Assembly (NCBI RefSeq): GCF_900142395.1
Contig: NZ_FRAS01000006.1
Span: forward strand, 124,001-188,000
Length of the DNA stretch: 64,000 bases
Direction: 5' to 3'
Source of the DNA: Hymenobacter psychrotolerans DSM 18569
Lineage (GTDB): Bacteria; Bacteroidota; Bacteroidia; Cytophagales; Hymenobacteraceae
Numbering within the stretch: position 1 is the first letter of the stretch; the number at the start of each line of letters is the position of its first letter. Position numbers and translations under genes: made by a program. A model generated the notes under the pieces. It saw only the letters and a program-made list of their open reading frames with translations, did no database searches and had not been told where the DNA came from. Positions 59,268 through 64,000 of this stretch are shown piece by piece.

Positions 59268-61724
59268 ATGCTGCTCCGCTACCTGTTCGCGTTTCTTTTA
59301 GTGCTTGTGGCTTGCGGGCCGGGGCAGGCCCAGAATACCGGCGTACTCAGCGGCACCGTCCGCGACCGGAACACGCAGCAGCAGCTGCCGGGCGTAACGG
59401 TAGCGCTGGAAGGCACCAGCCTGGGCACCGCCACCGACGAGCAGGGCCGCTTCCGCCTCACCGGCATCCCGACGGGCAGCTACAACGTGCGCGTGTCTTT
59501 CATTGGGTATGAGCCGCTGCTGCGCGCCAACGTGAGCATCACCTCCGGCAACGCCAACATCGTGAACCTGGAGTTAGCCCCATCAGCACAGGCGCTGGGC
59601 GAAGTGCAGGTAACAGCCAACCGCGCCATTCGGGTAGCTACACCCGAAACGCCGCTGAGCGTGCAGCGCCTGAACGTGGAGGAAATCAAGAGCAACCCCG
59701 GCGGCAACTTCGATATTTCGCGGGTGGTGCAGGTGCTGCCCGGCGTGGGTGGCGGCGGTACCAGCGGCACGGCCGGCTTCCGCAACGACATCATCATCCG
59801 GGGCGGTGCTCCCAACGAAAACGTGTACTACCTCGACGGAATTGAGGTGCCGGTTATCAACCACTTCCAGACGCAGGGCTCGGCGGGCGGCCCCACGGGC
59901 CTGCTGAACGTGTCGTTTATTGAGGACGTGACGCTGAGCTCCTCCGCCTTTGAGGCGCGCTACGACAACACCCTGAGCAGTGTGCTGCAGTTTCGGCAGC
60001 GCGACGGCAACCCCGACCGGGTGCAGGGCAACGTGCGCCTGAGCGGCACCGAAGTGGCCGGCACGCTGGAAGGTCCGCTGGCTAAAAACACCACGTTCCT
60101 GGCCTCGGTGCGCCGCTCCTACCTGCAGCTGCTGTTCAAGGCCATCGACCTGCCCATCCGGCCCAACTACTGGGATTCGCAATTCAAGATTACCACCAAA
60201 CTCTCGCCCAAAACCACGCTCACGGCGCTGGGCCTGGGTGCCATCGACCACTTCGAGGTGGCGGTGCCGCGCAAATCGTCGTTGGAGAAGGAGTACATTC
60301 TGCGCAACACGCCCAGCATCGACCAGTGGAACTACACGCTGGGCATGAGCCTGCGGCACTTGCTGGAACGCGGCTATCTGAACGTGGCCCTGAGCCGCAC
60401 GCAGCTCGACAACCAGATCAACCGGTTTGAAGGCGGCTCCGAGTTCAGCGGCGACGAAAGCCGGCGCAACCTGCTCACCCGCTCGGGCGAAACGGAAAAC
60501 AAGCTGCGCGTAGACGTAAACAAGTCGGTGGGCAGGTGGCAGTACGCGTATGGCGCCGTGGGCCAGTGGATTACGTTCGACTCGCGCTACTTCGCGCGGC
60601 TGCGCCGGGAGGTGCTGGCCCCCGACGGCACGCTGGTGCAACCGGCCGTGGACGTGCGCTTTCAATCTGATTTGAGCTTTGCCCGCTTCGGCGCTTTTGC
60701 CCAGGTAACGCGCCCCTTCCTGCCTGACGACCGGCTGACCGTGTCGGCGGGCATCCGCGCCGATGGCAACTCCTTTACCGAGGACGGGGCCAACCTGCTG
60801 CGTACTCTCTCGCCCCGCATTTCGGCTTCCTACGCGCTGGCCGACAAGTGGAACCTGAACGCCTCGGTGGGCCGCTACTACAAGATCCTGCCCTCTACCC
60901 TGCTCGGCTTCCGCGACAATGCCGGCCAGTTCGTCAACAAAAACACGCGCTACATCGGGAGCACGCACTACGTAGTCGGGCTGGAGTTTCTGCCCACGGC
61001 CAGCACACGCTTCACGCTGGAAGGCTTCCTGAAAAACTACGACTACTACCCCGTGAGCGTGCGCGACGGTATTTCGCTGGCCAACCTCGGCGGCGACTTC
61101 GCGGCCCTGGGCAACGAAGCGGTGACGAGCACGGGCAAAGGCCGGACGTTCGGCGGCGAGTTCTTCTTTCAGCAGAAGCTCACCAACAACTGGTTTGCGG
61201 TGGCTTCCTATACGCTGTTCAGCAGCGAGTTTACCGGCAACGACGGCGTATACAAGCCCTCGGCCTGGGATACGCGCCACCTGGCGTCGGCGCTGCTGGG
61301 CCGCAAGTTCAGCCGCGGCTGGGAGGCCGGCATCAAGTACCGCTTCGCGGGCGGTGCGCCCTACACGCCTTTCGACCTGGCCACGTCGCAGCAGAACTAC
61401 CTCACCATCGGGCAGGGCGTGCTCGACTACACCCGCCTGAACACCCAGCGGCTGGGCAGCTACCAGCAGTTCGACTTGCGCGTGGACAAGAAGTATAACC
61501 TGCGCCGCGTCACCATCGACCTGTACATTGACCTGCAAAACGCCTTCCTGATCAAAAACCCGTCGGTGCCGAACTACACCTTCCAGCGCACCCCCGACAA
61601 TTCGGCCTTCCTCACCACCGACGGCCAGCCCGTTCTGGCCAACGGCGCCAACGCCCTGCCCATCCTCCTCGCCGACGACGACGCCACTGTGCTGCCCACC
61701 ATTGGCTTTATTGTAGAGTTCTAG
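59268..61724 (+). CDS. TonB-dependent receptor
   Basis: An 818-residue outer membrane receptor. Signal peptide (1-22, ending GQAQ), carboxypeptidase-like domain (about 26-110: VLSGTVRDRNTQQQLPGVTV), plug domain (about 115-225: SRVVQVLPGVGGGG, NDIIIRGGAPNENVYYLDG) and a beta barrel ending in TIGFIVEF with a terminal Phe. No SusD-like gene adjoins. Substrate unknown. It is divergent from a MarR regulator and followed closely by a GerW gene. ATG 59268 is preferred to TTG 59262. Confidence 0.93.
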   Translation: MLLRYLFAFLLVLVACGPGQAQNTGVLSGTVRDRNTQQQLPGVTVALEGTSLGTATDEQGRFRLTGIPTGSYNVRVSFIGYEPLLRANVSITSGNANIVNLELAPSAQALGEVQVTANRAIRVATPETPLSVQRLNVEEIKSNPGGNFDISRVVQVLPGVGGGGTSGTAGFRNDIIIRGGAPNENVYYLDGIEVPVINHFQTQGSAGGPTGLLNVSFIEDVTLSSSAFEARYDNTLSSVLQFRQRDGNPDRVQGNVRLSGTEVAGTLEGPLAKNTTFLASVRRSYLQLLFKAIDLPIRPNYWDSQFKITTKLSPKTTLTALGLGAIDHFEVAVPRKSSLEKEYILRNTPSIDQWNYTLGMSLRHLLERGYLNVALSRTQLDNQINRFEGGSEFSGDESRRNLLTRSGETENKLRVDVNKSVGRWQYAYGAVGQWITFDSRYFARLRREVLAPDGTLVQPAVDVRFQSDLSFARFGAFAQVTRPFLPDDRLTVSAGIRADGNSFTEDGANLLRTLSPRISASYALADKWNLNASVGRYYKILPSTLLGFRDNAGQFVNKNTRYIGSTHYVVGLEFLPTASTRFTLEGFLKNYDYYPVSVRDGISLANLGGDFAALGNEAVTSTGKGRTFGGEFFFQQKLTNNWFAVASYTLFSSEFTGNDGVYKPSAWDTRHLASALLGRKFSRGWEAGIKYRFAGGAPYTPFDLATSQQNYLTIGQGVLDYTRLNTQRLGSYQQFDLRVDKKYNLRRVTIDLYIDLQNAFLIKNPSVPNYTFQRTPDNSAFLTTDGQPVLANGANALPILLADDDATVLPTIGFIVEF

Positions 61725-61790
61725 CCTGTAGCGGCCCAGCAAATGCCGCACTCTTTTCTACCTTGCCGTCCGCATCCTCTTCCTCTCGCT

Positions 61791-62165
61791 ATGACACCTG
61801 CTTCTGACGCTGCCGCCACTCCTTCTTCTTCGCTGGTTGAGCGCCTGGCCCGGCAGCTGGGCGCTTCCGCCAGCGCCCAGACTATCTATGGCACGCCCGT
61901 AGAGCGGGACGGGGTTACGGTGATTCCGGTGGCGCGGGCCATCTACGGTTTTGGGGGCGGAGGAGGCTCCAAAGTGTCCGAAGGAGAAGGTTCGGGCGGC
62001 GGGGCAAGCATGGCCCTCACTCCTGTCGGCTACATCGAGCTGACGGAGGGCCGTTCCCGGTTCCGGCCCATCCGGGGTTCGGTGGTGCCGCTGGTGGCCG
62101 TGAGCGGGCTGGTGGCGCTGCTACTGCTGCGCAACGTGCCCAGGCTGCTGCGCCAAAACCGCTAA
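61791..62165 (+). CDS. GerW (YtfJ) family protein
   Basis: A 124-residue protein: ASAQTIYGTPVERDGVTVIPVARAIYGFGGGG, then a Gly/Ser/Glu-rich segment, then SMALTPVGYIELT. The family is named from sporulation proteins but is widespread in non-spore formers. A C-terminal hydrophobic segment (about 98-115) precedes RLLRQNR, so this copy appears membrane anchored. It follows the receptor gene by 66 bp. ATG 61791 is chosen. Confidence 0.85.
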   Translation: MTPASDAAATPSSSLVERLARQLGASASAQTIYGTPVERDGVTVIPVARAIYGFGGGGGSKVSEGEGSGGGASMALTPVGYIELTEGRSRFRPIRGSVVPLVAVSGLVALLLLRNVPRLLRQNR

Positions 62166-62250
62166 ACGCAGCGGCGAGCCGCCAGTTTTTATGCAACTTG
62201 CGGCCGGCTGCCCGGATATTCTTTCACATAGCCCGGGCAGCCTCCCTGCC

Positions 62251-63441
62251 ATGCCCTCTTCTGTCTCTACTCCCGCCGCCATGGCCGACTACCACGCCCT
62301 GGAGGCAGAAAACCGCGCCCTTCACGAGGAAATTGTCCGCCTGAAGGAGCATGCGGCGGCGCAGGCACAAAAACAGCGGCGCTTCCGGGCCGTGTTCGAG
62401 AATTCGCCGCTGGGCCAGAAAATCATCACTCCCGATCTGGCCATCAGGCAGGCAAACCAGGCGCTGGCCACTATGCTGGGGTTCGAAAGCAGCCAGGAGC
62501 TGGTGGGCCGCCGCATCATGGAGTTTGCCCACCCCGACCATGAGCCCGATTGGGAAAAGCTTCAGGAGAGCCTGTGGGCGCACAAAGAACCCTGTTTTGT
62601 GCTTGAAACCTGCCTGGTCCGGCAGGATGGCACCTCGTTCTGGTGCCGGGTTACATCGGTTTTGTTTCCTGATGACGGCGCCGAGCTGGGCTACACCACC
62701 CTGGAAAATATTGCCACGCGCAAAAACCTGGAGATTTCGCACCAGCGCCTCTACGAAGCGCAGGAAACCATTCTGCATCTGGCCGCCCACGACCTGCAAA
62801 GCCCCATCAACAACCTGCAGATGCTGATTGAGCTGCTGCGGCTGGAGCCGGTCGTGCAGGCCGCTCGCGAAGCCGACCAGCAGTCAATCCGGAAGCTGCT
62901 TCGGCTGATGGAACGCTCCTGCGACAATGCCAATGCGCTGCTGAAGGACGTGCTGTATCTGGGGCAGATGGAAGCCGCCCGTCTGGAAAAGCACCGCACC
63001 GACCTGGGCGCTTATCTGGACGAGCACCTCGCGCTTTTCCGGGTTGCGGCGCAGGAAAAGGGCCTGGAGCTGCTGCTGGAGCTGCCCGCCGAGCCTGCGT
63101 ACGCCAACATTCACGCTGATAAGTTTGGCCGCATCCTCGACAACCTGCTTACTAATGCTCTGAAGTTTACGCCTGCGGGTGGCCGCATCTGGGTGCGCCT
63201 GCTGCACCACGAAGGCCACGCCCGCTTGGTTGTGCAGGATACCGGCGTGGGCATTCCGGAGAATCTGCAGCCAAGCGTTTTCGATAAGTTTACGGCTGCG
63301 GCCCGACCCGGCCTCTACGACGATACCACCACCGGCCTGGGGCTGTTCATCGCCAAGCAGATAGTAGAGCTGCACGAAGGCAAAATCTGGCTGGAAAGCC
63401 AGGAACACCAGGGCACCACGTTCTACATCGACCTGACTTAG
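62251..63441 (+). CDS. PAS-domain sensor histidine kinase
   Basis: A 396-residue cytoplasmic kinase. A coiled coil (about 10-45) leads to a PAS domain (about 46-165: FRAVFENSPLGQKIITPDLAIRQANQ). The dimerisation helix has the phospho-acceptor His in HLAAHDLQSPINNL (about 177-180), and the ATPase domain has the N box DNLLTNALKFTP, G1 DTGVGIP and G2 GLGLFIAKQI. No membrane segment is seen and no response regulator follows; an IS element begins at the last base of its stop codon. Confidence 0.92.
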   Translation: MPSSVSTPAAMADYHALEAENRALHEEIVRLKEHAAAQAQKQRRFRAVFENSPLGQKIITPDLAIRQANQALATMLGFESSQELVGRRIMEFAHPDHEPDWEKLQESLWAHKEPCFVLETCLVRQDGTSFWCRVTSVLFPDDGAELGYTTLENIATRKNLEISHQRLYEAQETILHLAAHDLQSPINNLQMLIELLRLEPVVQAAREADQQSIRKLLRLMERSCDNANALLKDVLYLGQMEAARLEKHRTDLGAYLDEHLALFRVAAQEKGLELLLELPAEPAYANIHADKFGRILDNLLTNALKFTPAGGRIWVRLLHHEGHARLVVQDTGVGIPENLQPSVFDKFTAAARPGLYDDTTTGLGLFIAKQIVELHEGKIWLESQEHQGTTFYIDLT

Positions 63442-64000
63442 AGTGTGTTTGGGAATTAGGCGAGTCGATTTAGACACATGGAGATATTGGCTAATACAAG
63501 CCAACAGACATGACTGGCGGGGGTGTACTCATAGTCCACGGCCAGCCGCCGAAAGCAGGCCAGCCAAGCAAAGGTGCGTTCCACCACCCAGCGTTTGGCG
63601 ACGGGCACAAAGCCGCGCTGGGTGGGTGGGCGACTGGCCACCTGGTGCTGTAGGCCGAGGCCGCGCAGGTGGTCGGCGAAGCGGCCCCGGTAAGCGGCAT
63701 CCGTGAGCACGGTCTGTAAACGGGCGGCCCACCAGGGCCGATGGGGGAGTAAACCCAGGGCTCCGCGACTGTCATGGCCGTTGGCCGCGTGTACGTGCGC
63801 GGCCCAGATACGCCCGCTCGAGTCGGTGAGGATCTGGCGTTTACGCCCGTTAACATGCTTGCCCCCGTCCAGTCCCCGGTGCTCGAAAATGCGGGGTGCG
63901 AGTTTGACGCTCTGGCTGTCCACGCAGGCCAGCGAGGGCAACGCCTCCCGCCCCTCATGTAGCCGATCCAGCGCATTGAGCACCGTATTTAGGCGTGCCC
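63441..64000 (-). mobile_element. IS5-family insertion sequence, cut by the window edge
   Basis: The left end GAGTGTGTTTGGGAATTA at 63441 looks like an IS terminal inverted repeat, preceded by TTA as a possible target duplication. The stop codon TAG of the histidine kinase gene uses TA from the target and G from the first base of the element. The other end and the start of the transposase are outside the window. Confidence 0.8.
63456..64000 (-). CDS. IS5-family transposase (partial at the right edge)
   Basis: The C-terminal 181 residues of a DDE transposase. Catalytic residues can be seen: Asp in ACVDSQSVK, Asp in VLTDAAYRG and Glu in RWVVERTFAWLACFRR, followed by the family end CWLVLANISMCLNRL. 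The frame stays open to the right edge, so the N-terminus is missing here because of the window boundary; no frameshift is seen. Confidence 0.9.
   Translation of the reverse strand, partial: ARLNTVLNALDRLHEGREALPSLACVDSQSVKLAPRIFEHRGLDGGKHVNGRKRQILTDSSGRIWAAHVHAANGHDSRGALGLLPHRPWWAARLQTVLTDAAYRGRFADHLRGLGLQHQVASRPPTQRGFVPVAKRWVVERTFAWLACFRRLAVDYEYTPASHVCWLVLANISMCLNRLA

Noticed and set aside
59583-61751. A 722-codon minus-strand frame opposite the TonB receptor
   Set aside because: The plus strand encodes a complete receptor with all domains; the minus product lacks any family feature.
61791-62165. Evidence for sporulation from the GerW gene
   Set aside because: GerW-family proteins occur widely outside spore formers and no other sporulation gene is present.

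Overview
The window reads as a stretch of chromosome from a GC-rich member of the Bacteroidota, most likely a Hymenobacter-like Cytophagales bacterium. This rests on TonB-dependent receptors with carboxypeptidase-like N-terminal domains, families typical of the phylum (DUF2851, fused E1 alpha-beta 2-oxoacid dehydrogenase, ftsK-lolA pair, UMF1-type MFS), repeated matches to the Bacteroidota promoter element TAnnTTTG, and the near absence of Shine-Dalgarno sequences. No rRNA, tRNA or CRISPR array was seen; one RNase P RNA and one SAM-I riboswitch were.

Layout. 1-3762: two tandem paralogous small secreted glycine-rich proteins, then a tight four-gene membrane operon starting with a DUF5819 protein and an HTTM protein. 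This pairing recalls SdpA/SdpB of the sporulation-delaying-protein toxin system and is the best candidate here for an undescribed system (peptide toxin, maturation, immunity). 3844-7268: Zn/Cd P-type ATPase and homoserine dehydrogenase, the latter behind a complete SAM-I riboswitch with its terminator. 7822-15084: E2 of a 2-oxoacid dehydrogenase, a small coiled-coil protein, a TonB-type receptor and valS. 15329-19726: a nitrilase-fold amidase next to a WbpG/PseA-like sugar amidotransferase, a 2[4Fe-4S] ferredoxin, a LuxC-like acyl-CoA reductase. 19941-31037: a long minus-strand block (nucleoside phosphorylase, trhO, NeuD-like acetyltransferase, membrane proteins, DUF2851, lolA, ftsK). 31142-35682: xerD, aroQ, a class V aminotransferase, marC, rnhA, separated by spacers that are each built from their own inverted repeat. 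35786-38191: an AT-rich secreted protein gene, rnpB, a 41-bp-period repeat array and an NtrC-like regulator without a DNA-binding domain. 38335-53623: LuxE-like protein, a lipoprotein, fused E1, DUF1573 protein, ald, SUKH protein, LTA-synthase-like sulfatase, AMP nucleosidase, amidohydrolase, DinB and MFS proteins. 53721-63441: sensor-like lipoprotein, HU protein, MocA-XdhC pair, TetR and MarR regulators, TonB receptor, GerW protein, PAS histidine kinase. 63441 to the right edge: an IS5-family element cut by the window.

Functional links. Branched-chain or related 2-oxoacid oxidation needs the E1 at 40109-42502 and the E2 at 7822-9204, which lie 31 kb apart. LuxC-like and LuxE-like proteins, also unlinked, could together reduce fatty acyl groups to aldehydes. 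hom is wired to S-adenosylmethionine. Many convergent gene pairs share long bidirectional terminators, and a dispersed palindromic repeat family (four copies) sits in intergenic DNA. Functions were assigned by reading motifs, without database searches.
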